A DNA stretch of 36,295 nucleotides from an uncultured Bacilli bacterium (GCA_905235635.1 CAJOMC010000003.1:79018-115312), one strand, 5' to 3'; shown: positions 15,501-22,579, counted from the stretch's first letter. Notes: generated by a model from the sequence alone, not told the origin. A program made the numbers and translations.

Positions 15501-17908
15501 AAGATTTAGCTATTTTAGCACCAGGACATCAATTTGGCGAACTTATTGCTAAGGTTGATCCAACTTGTACAGAAGCTGGTGTTAAAGAACATAAAGATTG
15601 TTCAGCATGTCATAAACACTTTGATGCTGATGGAAAAGAAATCGAAGATTTAGCTATTGCTGCTCTTGGACATGAACTCACTCATCATGCTGCTGTTGCT
15701 CCAACTCTTGAAGAAGCTGGTAACTTAGAATATTGGTCTTGTTCAAGATGCCATAAGAACTTCAGTGATGAAGAAGGCAAACATGAACTTGCAAGTACTG
15801 TATTAACTCTTGAACAACCTAAAGTTTTAGGTGTAAGTGACTTAAAGAAGAGTGGTCAATCAATTGGTAATGTATTTGTTGCAACAGGTCATACTGATTT
15901 AACATTTGATAATGCTGATCATAAAGATAACTATTCATTAGTATTTAGATTTAAATATCAATCTTATGAATCAGCTCAAAACCAATTCCACTTATCTTGC
16001 AGCGCAAATAAATGGGATGGCGCAAGCTCAATCATCTTAAATAATGATAAGGGTACAAAAGTTCATCTTGGAAAGAGCACTAGCGAAGCATCTGCTCAAG
16101 GATGGCATGACATTAAATTCAATATGGCATTAGGAACTATCTATAATGTTGAATTTGGTAGATTAGCTGTAATGAATGGTGATGAATTTACTGGTCAATA
16201 TTATGTATTCTTAATGATTGATAATCAGATCATAAAAGATATGATTACAGGAATTCCTACTGCAGTAGTTCAAGGCGATGTTGCATTCTTAACTGCAGAT
16301 GGAAAGAATATGATCTATGATACTAATGTTACTATGGAAGAAGCTAAAGTTATTAGCATTAGTGATTTAATGAAAAATAATGCTTCTGTTGGTAATATTA
16401 TTAATATTAAAGAAGCTATAGAATATACATTTGATAATTCTGATCATAAGGATAATTATTCATTATTACTCAAGTTTAAATATGAATCACTGGATTCAGC
16501 TCAAAACCAATTCCACTTAACTAATAGCGCAAATAAATGGAATCCAGCAAGCTCATTCATTATCAATAATGATGGTGGAAAGAAAGTGCATATTGGTAAG
16601 AGTACTAGTGAAGCTGCATCTGGACTCGGCTGGTATGATATTGAATATACTATGCCAAAGGATCTAACATATGAAGTTGAACTTGGTAGATTAGCTGTTT
16701 TAGTAGATGGCGAACCTAGTGGTAATTACTTTGTATACTTAAGAGTAAACGGAACAATAGTGAAGGGTTATGAAATGGGAATTCCACAAGAAGTTCTTGA
16801 AGGAAATACTGCATTCATTACTGCAGACGGAAAGAATACTCTATATGATATAGCTTATGTACCATGTGGAGATACACATACATTAGTACATCATGAAGCT
16901 GTTGCTGCAACATGTACTCAAGATGGAACAATTGAATATTGGGCATGCTCTAACTGTGGTAAGTTATTTGCTGATGAAGCAGGTACTCAAGAAATCACAG
17001 ATATTAAGGCGCCTAAACATCATACATTAGAAGCAGTTGCTGCAGTTGCACCAACTTGTACAGAAGATGGTACTATTGCTCACTTCCATTGTTCAGTATG
17101 TTCTAAGAACTTCAGTGATGAAGCTGGACAACACGAACTTGCATCTATAGTTGATCCTAAACATCATACATTAGAAGCAGTTTCTGCAGTTGCACCAACT
17201 TGCACAGAAGATGGTACTGTTGCTCACTTCCATTGCTCAGTATGTTCTAAGAACTTCAGTGATGAAGCAGGTGAACACGAACTTGTAAGCTTAGTTGATC
17301 CTAAACATCATACATTAGAAGCAGTTGCTGCAGTTGCACCAACATGTACAGAAGCTGGCAATATCGCTCACTTCGCATGTAGCGTATGTGGTAAGACATT
17401 CAAGGATCAAGCTGGTACAGAAGAATTAGCTGATGTAGCACTCGCTCCTCAACATACTCTCGTTCATCGTGAAGCTGTAGCTCCTACATGCACAGAAGAT
17501 GGTAATATTGAATATTGGCATTGCTCTGAATGTGGTAAGAACTTCAGTGATGCTGAAGGCAAGAATCAAATCACTAATGTGGTTGAACCTGCTCATCATA
17601 CACTTGTTCATCACGATAGAGTAGAAGCAACTTGTACAGCTGAAGGAAATATCGAATACTGGGAATGCTCAGAATGCCATAAGAAGTTCAGTGACGCTCA
17701 AGGCACAACTGAAGTAGCTGATGTAAGAATTCCACAAAAAGCACATTCATATAATAATGGTGTATGTGACAACTGTGGCGCTCAAGATCCAGATTATAAA
17801 GCTCCAAGAAAGTTTGGATGTAAATCATCTGTATCTGCTACTGCAGTATTCTTCTTACTCGGTGTTGCTTGTCTAGTATACAAGAAAAAGAAAGAAGAAC
17901 TACTCTAA
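12521..17908 (+). CDS. Giant surface protein: six ISVxDL modules, 13 Cys-rich tandem repeats, Gly-Cys/Lys4 anchor
   Basis: The protein has 1795 aa. The signal peptide ends at ANA (about residue 34). Four beta-rich modules of about 175 aa start near residues 49, 232, 406 and 580. Each opens with ISVxDL...VGN and has a GRIALM or GRLAVM strand in the second half. An array of seven Cys-rich repeats (about 759-1097) follows. Two further modules (from about 1102 and 1277) and a second array of six repeats plus a cut-down copy (about 1453-1757) come next. The C-terminus has Gly1766-Cys1767, a hydrophobic stretch and KKKKEELL. No catalytic site was found. The modules look like ConA/LamG-type glycan binders and the repeats like small zinc- or disulfide-stabilised stalk units (inferred). 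The ATG follows AAAAGGAG. It is the last gene before the terminator at 17950. Confidence 0.75.
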   Translation: MKRIKHLIFGILMCLVSVVAMSFLLKAPLKEANALVSIPEGQTLDENVDTISVRDLTLDGVTNQSMIALNADSGKSYSFSYSDGNSNHNLVLRFKYDVVDMSDTSDKNTLEIYFRADDKVWGSADANKNEILFRGDGVYFKRYTDSFNYKKMDALTVGTHDIEFGRIALLDGDGNPTGNYYVYYILDGVKQYDSITPLNLEKLQNNMYIRYGKTNTKNRMYDADLSYETPQYVSVSDLTSGGNPVGNTVPAKDVSYPYNAAERPANHSTVFVAKLNYQEGGEGDIYIVNSSDNNWVKYGGWVSIRSNRIYIGINNSDGTHDHNGEYSYPSELLDGSIHNIEFGRLAVMKDGVFQNRYHLYFKLDGVIIYAIDQKIASDIIEAQRIHLTGNQKMDYSDAYTYEDAKEISVRELKDGNGNYVGNTLLIDGQKNLFYDNDDHAENYSIVFKYKYECLENKQNQFHLTRSDDKWKSASSFIINNDDGTKVNLGKSTLENNDAGFHNISYTMVVGKTYDVEYGRIALMYEGSFTGKYLVYLKIDNTIVKYDIFAIPQNVVKGNLVFITADGQNRINDVYQEEEAKEISVSDLKDGNTLVGNSLQINDQKNLSYDNTDHTENYSVVFKFRYEAVELKNNQIHLSNSNNKWDQASSFILNNNGGTQINFGKSSKTASNGLGWYNVTIPQAFVAGTVYDIEFGRIALMEGTEFSGKYHLYLKINNVIVKEAYFAMPEAIAQGNVVFITADGHNNMYDINAHYENEAHTLQHHEAVPHTCTEDGTVEYWSCSRCGKNFGDANAANELTSLVDPMGHALTHHEAVDATCTDAGSKEYWSCSACNKNFKEEACENEISNLEEYLPVAVLGHDYQWVIDKEASYTETGLRHKECTRCHDKQEEGTVIPMVTCEHDLEPLEGTAATCTTAGSKSYYECSICHRYYEDDKGQVEITDLEAYLPIAALGHSFGEWVEEVPATCTEDGVKAHKDCSVCHKHFDADGKEIEDLAILAPGHQFGELIAKVDPTCTEAGVKEHKDCSACHKHFDADGKEIEDLAIAALGHELTHHAAVAPTLEEAGNLEYWSCSRCHKNFSDEEGKHELASTVLTLEQPKVLGVSDLKKSGQSIGNVFVATGHTDLTFDNADHKDNYSLVFRFKYQSYESAQNQFHLSCSANKWDGASSIILNNDKGTKVHLGKSTSEASAQGWHDIKFNMALGTIYNVEFGRLAVMNGDEFTGQYYVFLMIDNQIIKDMITGIPTAVVQGDVAFLTADGKNMIYDTNVTMEEAKVISISDLMKNNASVGNIINIKEAIEYTFDNSDHKDNYSLLLKFKYESLDSAQNQFHLTNSANKWNPASSFIINNDGGKKVHIGKSTSEAASGLGWYDIEYTMPKDLTYEVELGRLAVLVDGEPSGNYFVYLRVNGTIVKGYEMGIPQEVLEGNTAFITADGKNTLYDIAYVPCGDTHTLVHHEAVAATCTQDGTIEYWACSNCGKLFADEAGTQEITDIKAPKHHTLEAVAAVAPTCTEDGTIAHFHCSVCSKNFSDEAGQHELASIVDPKHHTLEAVSAVAPTCTEDGTVAHFHCSVCSKNFSDEAGEHELVSLVDPKHHTLEAVAAVAPTCTEAGNIAHFACSVCGKTFKDQAGTEELADVALAPQHTLVHREAVAPTCTEDGNIEYWHCSECGKNFSDAEGKNQITNVVEPAHHTLVHHDRVEATCTAEGNIEYWECSECHKKFSDAQGTTEVADVRIPQKAHSYNNGVCDNCGAQDPDYKAPRKFGCKSSVSATAVFFLLGVACLVYKKKKEELL
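14796..15810 (+). repeat. First array of Cys-rich tandem repeats (seven units, 42-53 aa)
   Basis: Each unit starts with His, has a TCT[ED]xG motif, then an aromatic pair (YW, YY or HK), CSxC, and K-N/H-F. The third unit lacks the TCT Cys (ASYTETG) and the seventh replaces TCT with TLE. Units are diverged at DNA level, unlike the second array. Three regularly spaced cysteines and flanking histidines suggest metal binding or disulfides. Confidence 0.85.
16878..17790 (+). repeat. Second array of Cys-rich repeats with near-identical 144-bp units
   Basis: Six full 48-aa units plus a short final copy (GVCDNCGAQ). The units beginning near 17018, 17162 and 17306 are spaced exactly 144 bp apart and share long identical stretches, such as CATCATACATTAGAAGCAGT. 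This points to recent tandem duplication or gene conversion. Unit number is likely to vary between strains. Confidence 0.85.
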
Positions 17909-17949
17909 TAAATAAGAGTAAATATCCTTTAAGTAGGATATAAGATAAT

Positions 17950-17995
17950 AAATCTGGAGATTAAGGGTTTATGCCCTAAATCTCCAGATTTTATA
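17950..17995 (+). terminator. Strong hairpin terminator after the region 1 operon
   Basis: An 18-bp stem with one mismatch: left arm 17950-17967 (AAATCTGGAGATTAAGGG), right arm 17974-17991, six-base loop, followed by TTATAT. It lies 42 bp after the stop of the 1795-aa gene and closes the long + strand operon. Confidence 0.85.
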
Positions 17996-18035
17996 TTGAT
18001 TATTAACTACTTTAACTAGACTAATTTTACTATTA

Positions 18036-18064
18036 TTGACAAAATATATAAAAACTACTATAAT
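18036..18064 (+). promoter_or_regulatory. Consensus sigma-A promoter of the AbrB-type gene
   Basis: TTGACA (18036-18041), an exact 17-bp spacer and TATAAT (18059-18064) match the vegetative consensus at every position. Transcription should begin near 18071, just upstream of a palindrome. A perfect promoter usually implies a dedicated repressor. Confidence 0.85.
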
Positions 18065-18073
18065 GTAGGTAAA

Positions 18074-18089
18074 GTAGGGAAATCCCTAC
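18074..18089 (+). promoter_or_regulatory. Palindromic operator candidate, likely autoregulatory
   Basis: GTAGGGAAATCCCTAC is a perfect 7+2+7 inverted repeat. It lies at the start of the transcript between the consensus promoter and the ribosome-binding site. A half-site-like GTAGGT sits just upstream (18065-18070). The position suits steric repression by the AbrB-type product of the downstream gene. This is inference, because no binding data are available. Confidence 0.6.
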
Positions 18090-18111
18090 AAATATATAAG
18101 GAGGTATAATT

Positions 18112-18357
18112 ATGGAGTCATATATTGAGCAAGCTAAAGTAATGGCAAAAGGACAAGTAACATTACCTTTAGAGATTAGAAAATTACTAGGTTTATCTAC
18201 TGGTGACAGAGTATCATTTATTGTAAATGGAGATAATGTTATACTTGCTAATTCAGCAGTTTGTGCTTTAAAACTTTTACAAAAAGATATGGAAGGAGAA
18301 GCAGGTAAAGTTGGCTTAAATAACGAAGAAGATATACAAAAATACCTAGATGATTAA
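18112..18357 (+). CDS. AbrB/SpoVT-type (VapB-like) DNA-binding antitoxin or regulator, orphan
   Basis: An 81-aa protein whose N-terminal half is a swapped-hairpin AbrB domain (KGQVTLPLEIRKLLGLSTGDRVSF, seen in pieces around residues 13-36). The C-terminal tail (LQKDMEGEAGKVGLNNEEDIQKYLDD) matches in style the toxin-binding tails of antitoxins in this family. AAGGAGGT (18098-18105) is a near-perfect ribosome-binding site, 6 bases before ATG. Family members usually precede a PIN or MazF-type toxin gene. Here only 111 bp and a convergent gene follow, and no toxin is seen. It may therefore be a solitary regulator that represses its own strong promoter through the palindrome at 18074. The domain call is confident and the role is open. 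Confidence 0.85.
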   Translation: MESYIEQAKVMAKGQVTLPLEIRKLLGLSTGDRVSFIVNGDNVILANSAVCALKLLQKDMEGEAGKVGLNNEEDIQKYLDD

Positions 18358-18412
18358 GATTAGTTAATTATAGTATTATATTAAAATATTGGAACGTTTT
18401 ACTTAATAGTCT

Positions 18413-18453
18413 ATAAAAAAGAAGTGGCTTAGATTCATTCTAAGCCACTTCTT
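18413..18453 (-). terminator. Perfect 15-bp hairpin terminator between convergent genes
   Basis: Left arm 18419-18433 (AAGAAGTGGCTTAGA), loop TTCAT, right arm 18439-18453, fully complementary. On the minus strand the hairpin is followed by a T-run (complement of the A's at 18415-18420), so it mainly ends the rhamnosidase operon. It may also stop + strand transcripts from the AbrB-type gene. Confidence 0.85.
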
Positions 18454-18468
18454 AAGTTTATATCCTAT

Positions 18469-19107
18469 TTAAAAGAATTCTTCTTCAAGCATTGCACATA
18501 GTGCATGATAGATAGGTAGATGTAATTCTTGTACCTTATATACCTCAGTTTCTGGGGCTTTAATAGTTATATCACATAAAGAAGATAGTTTACTATTTGC
18601 TTCACCTGTAAGTGCGATAGTTTTAATATTCATCGCTTTTGCGAGAATGCTTGCGAGAACACAGTTTTCGCTATTACCTGATGTAGATATAGTGATTAAT
18701 ATGTCACCAGACTCACCTAAGCCATATAGGCTTTGGGCGAACACTCCTTTAGGTTCTTTATCATTACTGAATGCGGTAGATAAGGCAATATGTGATGTGA
18801 GTGATATAGCACGTAGTGTTCCATCAAGTGTATTTTGAAGTTTTAATCCTTCACTTCCATATTTAGACAATTCATCATATATATGAGGATCAATAGGACG
18901 AGGTTTCTTGAATTTCTTCATAAGTTCACCTACTATATGCTCTGAATCTGCTGCGCTTCCACCGTTACCGCATATAAGAACCTTTTTATTGTTCTTATAT
19001 GCATCTTCAAGAAGAATATATGCATTTAATATATCTTGTTTAATATCTTTTAGATTAGGATATCTTTCTATAAGATATTCTAATATATTATAAGTTGTAT
19101 CTTTCAT
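18469..19107 (-). CDS. SIS-domain sugar phosphate isomerase, GmhA/DiaA-like
   Basis: The protein has 212 aa. It has the phosphosugar-binding SIS fold: GNGGSAADSEH near residues 47-57, ISTSGNSENC near 135-144, and a C-terminal QELHLPIYHALCAMLEE helix. The last carries the His/Gln residues that bind zinc in sedoheptulose-7-phosphate isomerases (GmhA). In this organism there is no sign of LPS heptose synthesis. As third gene of an operon with a rhamnosidase and a ROK kinase it more likely isomerises a phosphorylated sugar released from a glycan (inferred). It has AGGAGA before the start and a 3-base gap from the ROK gene. The hairpin at 18419-18453 ends the transcript. Confidence 0.8.
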   Translation of the reverse strand: MKDTTYNILEYLIERYPNLKDIKQDILNAYILLEDAYKNNKKVLICGNGGSAADSEHIVGELMKKFKKPRPIDPHIYDELSKYGSEGLKLQNTLDGTLRAISLTSHIALSTAFSNDKEPKGVFAQSLYGLGESGDILITISTSGNSENCVLASILAKAMNIKTIALTGEANSKLSSLCDITIKAPETEVYKVQELHLPIYHALCAMLEEEFF

Positions 19108-19110
19108 ATT

Positions 19111-20061
19111 CTAATAATCTCCTGTTGCGACAACTAGTGCTGATATATCACCTATTGATTCACCAAGTTCTGCAGGTAATATCTTACATACTTTTCTTGA
19201 TAGAGGTAATGCTTCTTTAATTATTACTTTTCTTGCCTCTTTTATTAAGAGATCAGATGATCTCATAAATATTCCACCTATTATTATTTTACTTGGGTTA
19301 AAGAGGTCAATAATAATTGCTAAGCTTTCTCCTAACATTTTACCTGATAGTTTATATACTTTCTTACTAAACCAATCATCACCTCTTGCGCCATCAGCTA
19401 AGAGTTTTGCGTCTATATTATCTATACCAATAGATTCTATATATTCTGATTTATTACCTTTCTTTAATTCTTTTGCATACATTAGTTGAGCTAAGTTCTT
19501 TATACCACTACCACTACAATATCCTTCACAACTACCTTTTTTATTATAACCAAGTGGTCCGTTTTTGGTGAGTCTTACGTGTCCTATTTCACCAAAGTTA
19601 TCATTTGCGCCAGTAAGAAGTCTTCCACCACTAATAACCCCCGCACCAAAACCTGTGCCACAGGTTATAAATACACAATCATCTACTCCTCGTCCTGCGC
19701 CATATTTCCATTCAGCTATGGCGCCACTATTGGCGTCATTTTGAAGCCTTGTCTTAATATTAAATTTATTCTCAAAATACTCTACTATTTTAATATTATC
19801 CCAAAGTGGTAGTGATGGTGGGGATAATATTATTCCTCTTTTAGTATCAAGAGGACCACCTGATGATATACCTATACCTGATATCTTATAATCTTTAAGA
19901 CATGATTCAATAAATAAAGAGAATTTATTTAATATCACAAAAGGATCTTGATTATTAGTTAAGAAATAATCTTTCTTAATAATATCAATTTTACCATTTT
20001 CTATTTTACCTAATGTTGAGGCACATTTTGTGCCTCCCATATCTAAACCAATATAATACAT
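19111..20061 (-). CDS. ROK-family sugar kinase
   Basis: A 316-aa protein typical of ROK hexokinases. It has the N-terminal phosphate-binding loop GLDMGGTKC (residues 4-12), SSGGPLD, NDANSGAIAEW with the catalytic Asp in the second residue, GTGFGAGVISGG, and GEIGHVRL. The usual CxCGxxGC zinc motif is replaced by KKGSCEGYCSGSG, a variant seen in a subgroup of Bacillota ROK proteins (family recollection). There is no helix-turn-helix, so it is a kinase rather than a repressor. The gene starts one base after the rhamnosidase stop and ends 3 bases before the SIS gene, so the three are co-transcribed. It probably phosphorylates a monosaccharide produced by the locus, such as a hexose or amino sugar. 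Rhamnose itself is not a usual ROK substrate. Confidence 0.85.
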   Translation of the reverse strand: MYYIGLDMGGTKCASTLGKIENGKIDIIKKDYFLTNNQDPFVILNKFSLFIESCLKDYKISGIGISSGGPLDTKRGIILSPPSLPLWDNIKIVEYFENKFNIKTRLQNDANSGAIAEWKYGAGRGVDDCVFITCGTGFGAGVISGGRLLTGANDNFGEIGHVRLTKNGPLGYNKKGSCEGYCSGSGIKNLAQLMYAKELKKGNKSEYIESIGIDNIDAKLLADGARGDDWFSKKVYKLSGKMLGESLAIIIDLFNPSKIIIGGIFMRSSDLLIKEARKVIIKEALPLSRKVCKILPAELGESIGDISALVVATGDY

Positions 20062-20062
20062 C

Positions 20063-22264
20063 CTAAATAATCTTAAATCCTTTTAATTTTAATATATTAA
20101 CTTTGAGAGTATCATTTTGTTTTAATACTTCATATTCTATATAGTTATCATTATTACCTTTAAATTCACACTTCACATAATTTATATCTTTAAATATATA
20201 TGGATTAATCTTAATTTCATTTTCATTCTCCATATTAGGATTAACGTTTAATCCGCATATATATTTAAAGAAGAAGGCGGAAATAGTTCCCCAGAAATGA
20301 TGGTTTAATGATAATACCCTTCCACCATCTTTTCTAAGCAAATGATTAGGTTCTAGTTCGTTAATTGCTTCCCATAGAGATGTTGCGCCATTATCTAACC
20401 AATATTTAAGTGATGGATACTTATCTTGAGTGATAAGCTTAAGTGCTAAATCAGAATAACCATTTTCTGATAATACGTCATAAATTACTTTATTGCCTAT
20501 TACACCATATTTCATTAAATCATTATTGGAATGAATTAATGAAATAAGGTTTGATACCGCATCTTTAATTTCATCATTATTAAAGATACCCACTTTAATC
20601 GCAAATGCTTGGGCGGTTTGTGTAGCACATTTAACACTAAAGTTTTCTACCCATTTCTTTTTAAAGCTATCTTTTAACTTATTTGAAAGAATATAAGAGA
20701 ATAAGGCTCTTTCATCATCATTAATAGTTTTAAAGAGTAGATATGCTTTTTCAAGCATATCAATTACTTCTAGAGTATCAGTCACTTCAACTGGTGTTGA
20801 ATAGACGTGTTCTAGTGGGCTATCTGCTTCACACCAGTCCCCAAGACCATAGTTAATAAGACCATCTTCATTTAATCTATTAATAATATTAACGCTTAGA
20901 TATTTATATATCGCATCACTATTATCGTATATTACTTTTTTATCACCTGTATATTTATAGATATGATATGGAAGTTCCACTAACACACTATCCCAGTTAG
21001 GACCATTACCCCAATCATATCCAAATTTATAGGTTGGAATAAGACCTGGTAATTGTCCATCCTCTCTTTGTGCTTTTCTTATATTATCTAGCCACACTTT
21101 AAGTGAATTACTTGAGTCAAAATTAAGAAGAAGCTGTTCAGCTGATAAGGACGCATCACCGGTCCATCCATTTTTCTCTCTTTGAGGACAGTCTGTCGGG
21201 AAATAGAAGAAGTTAGATAAATCACTATTAAGTGTGATATGTTGGAGTTTATTTATTATTTCATTATCTGTGGTAAATGATGCGCGTCTAAAGATTGATG
21301 AAGATATTTGAACCATCTCAAGTTCGCATTCAATTCCTTCACTTCCTTCAAGATAAATATATCTAAAACCATGATAGGTAAATGATGGTTCAAATGTGTC
21401 ATTATCACCACTACAGATTAAGATATCCTTTTGTGACATATATCTATCTTGATCTGGTGTACAGGTATTCTTATTATAGAAATGTCCATCAAGCAAAGCT
21501 TCAAAATGCCATAAAGATATAAGCTGACCTCTATGTCCTTTTATCTTAAACCTTGGGATACCCGCAAGGTTTTCACCAAAGTCATAGATATATCCATCAT
21601 CGACTTTCTTTATAGATATAGGTTTAATAATTTTTCTTTCTTTTATAGGATCTGCCTCACATAAAAACACATCACCTTTTGGTGTTTTGGTTTTAAGTGC
21701 CTTCTTATAAGATGAATCTATATAGTTGTATGAGTAATCTTTTTGGTTAAATAATCTCATATCGTGGTATTCACCACATCTTAAATCATTAAAGATGATA
21801 TGAGATTCTTTAACGTAAAATGATTCATCTGATTTAAGAACTATTTCATCATCAATGGTAAGTACTAGTGATAATCTTTCAGATGCTCTCCAATCTGCTT
21901 CTGTGAAGCCCCAAATTTTACCACTTAATGGATTTAACCACCCACATCCTAAAAGAATTCCTAATCTATTACCACCATTTAATAATTCATTAGATAAATC
22001 ATATTCATCATAATAGATGATATGATTAGGATTAGAAAAATATGGGGCAAGTTTTCCTTTGGTAATCTTTTTCCCATTAATAAATAATTCATATAGTCCA
22101 AGGCCTATAATATATAGCTTTGCACTCTTAAATGATTCTACTTTAAAATCTTTAATGAATAACGGGGCAGCAACTCTATCATACTGTCCACCAATCTTTT
22201 CGCTTAAACATATAAAGTTATCTTTTAAAATTGATTTAATATCCATATTATAATTATATCTCAT
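20063..22264 (-). CDS. GH78 alpha-L-rhamnosidase, cytoplasmic
   Basis: A 733-aa inverting glycosidase with no signal peptide. N-terminal beta domains carry the rhamnosidase motif LYELFINGKKI followed by YYDEYDLS. The (alpha/alpha)6 barrel shows the hallmark FPTDCPQREKNGWTGDA (about residues 350-366), in which the Asp/Glu/Trp cluster forms the active site. Downstream are GDWCEAD and a WLDNGATSLWEAINE segment, the typical second catalytic region. It is the first gene of a minus-strand operon with the ROK and SIS genes. Two starts are possible: Met1 at 22264 or Met7 at 22246. Neither has a good ribosome-binding site. Upstream of Met7 the bases TATAATTATAAT read like a -10 box, which would suit a leaderless start at 22246, but no good -35 was found. 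Confidence 0.88.
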   Translation of the reverse strand: MRYNYNMDIKSILKDNFICLSEKIGGQYDRVAAPLFIKDFKVESFKSAKLYIIGLGLYELFINGKKITKGKLAPYFSNPNHIIYYDEYDLSNELLNGGNRLGILLGCGWLNPLSGKIWGFTEADWRASERLSLVLTIDDEIVLKSDESFYVKESHIIFNDLRCGEYHDMRLFNQKDYSYNYIDSSYKKALKTKTPKGDVFLCEADPIKERKIIKPISIKKVDDGYIYDFGENLAGIPRFKIKGHRGQLISLWHFEALLDGHFYNKNTCTPDQDRYMSQKDILICSGDNDTFEPSFTYHGFRYIYLEGSEGIECELEMVQISSSIFRRASFTTDNEIINKLQHITLNSDLSNFFYFPTDCPQREKNGWTGDASLSAEQLLLNFDSSNSLKVWLDNIRKAQREDGQLPGLIPTYKFGYDWGNGPNWDSVLVELPYHIYKYTGDKKVIYDNSDAIYKYLSVNIINRLNEDGLINYGLGDWCEADSPLEHVYSTPVEVTDTLEVIDMLEKAYLLFKTINDDERALFSYILSNKLKDSFKKKWVENFSVKCATQTAQAFAIKVGIFNNDEIKDAVSNLISLIHSNNDLMKYGVIGNKVIYDVLSENGYSDLALKLITQDKYPSLKYWLDNGATSLWEAINELEPNHLLRKDGGRVLSLNHHFWGTISAFFFKYICGLNVNPNMENENEIKINPYIFKDINYVKCEFKGNNDNYIEYEVLKQNDTLKVNILKLKGFKII

Positions 22265-22359
22265 TAAAACTCATTTTTATATATTTAATAAATTATAATT
22301 TATTAACTTATAAAGAAATAGTATAAATATAACAAAAAATGAGTATTATTCATTTATTT

Positions 22360-22419
22360 TTTTAGAAAATTTTAATTAAAACAGCAATTAACTGGGTATT
22401 TACAAATAATTTTCTAAAA
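22360..22419. repeat. 12-bp inverted repeat pair with 36-bp spacing
   Basis: TTTTAGAAAATT (22360-22371) and its exact complement AATTTTCTAAAA (22408-22419) flank 36 bases. The arms are nearly all A/T, which lowers significance. They may be paired operator sites or a loose hairpin between the divergent transcripts. Confidence 0.5.
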
Positions 22420-22425
22420 TCTCAA

Positions 22426-22471
22426 AATGATATAATAAATGATAGAATAATGATATAATAAATGATAGAAT
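22426..22471 (+). repeat. Two identical 23-bp tandem repeats containing TGATATAAT
   Basis: Units 22426-22448 and 22449-22471 are identical over all 23 bases and begin AATGATATAATAAATGATAG. Each includes TGATATAAT, which reads as an extended -10 element. The same AATGATATAATAAAT string occurs once at 29441, upstream of the region 4 lipoprotein gene. They may be duplicated promoter cores or protein-binding repeats. Confidence 0.85.
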
Positions 22472-22482
22472 AAAATCGATTT

Positions 22483-22551
22483 ACTAAGGAAATTCCGCAC
22501 AAAACACTAAGGAAATTCCGCACAAAACACTAAGAAAACTCCGCATAGTAT
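22483..22551 (+). repeat. Three 23-bp tandem repeats (iteron-like) upstream of the ATPase gene
   Basis: Units at 22483, 22506 and 22529 have exact 23-bp spacing. The first two are identical over 23 bases (core ACTAAGGAAATTCCGCAC). The third matches at 17 of 23, with changes mostly at its end. Each core includes GGAAATTCC, a palindrome apart from its centre. The array ends exactly at the -35 box (22551) of the downstream promoter, so bound proteins would lie on one face or slightly rotated per repeat. Confidence 0.88.
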
Positions 22552-22579
22552 TGTTTTAGTGCCAAAAATGGGCTATAAT
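22551..22579 (+). promoter_or_regulatory. Promoter of the DUF4143-type ATPase gene
   Basis: TTGTTT (22551-22556), a 17-bp spacer and TATAAT (22574-22579). The start point would fall near 22586, within or beside the GTGAGG ribosome-binding site (22584-22589), giving a leader of only about 11 bases. The 23-bp repeats abut its -35 side. Confidence 0.65.

Noticed and set aside
18647-18838. Short + strand frames opposite the SIS and ROK genes
   Set aside because: The minus-strand proteins have clear family motifs over the same bases. The opposing frames have none.
22426-22551. Possible CRISPR array
   Set aside because: The 23-bp units follow each other directly with no unique spacers, and no cas genes are present.
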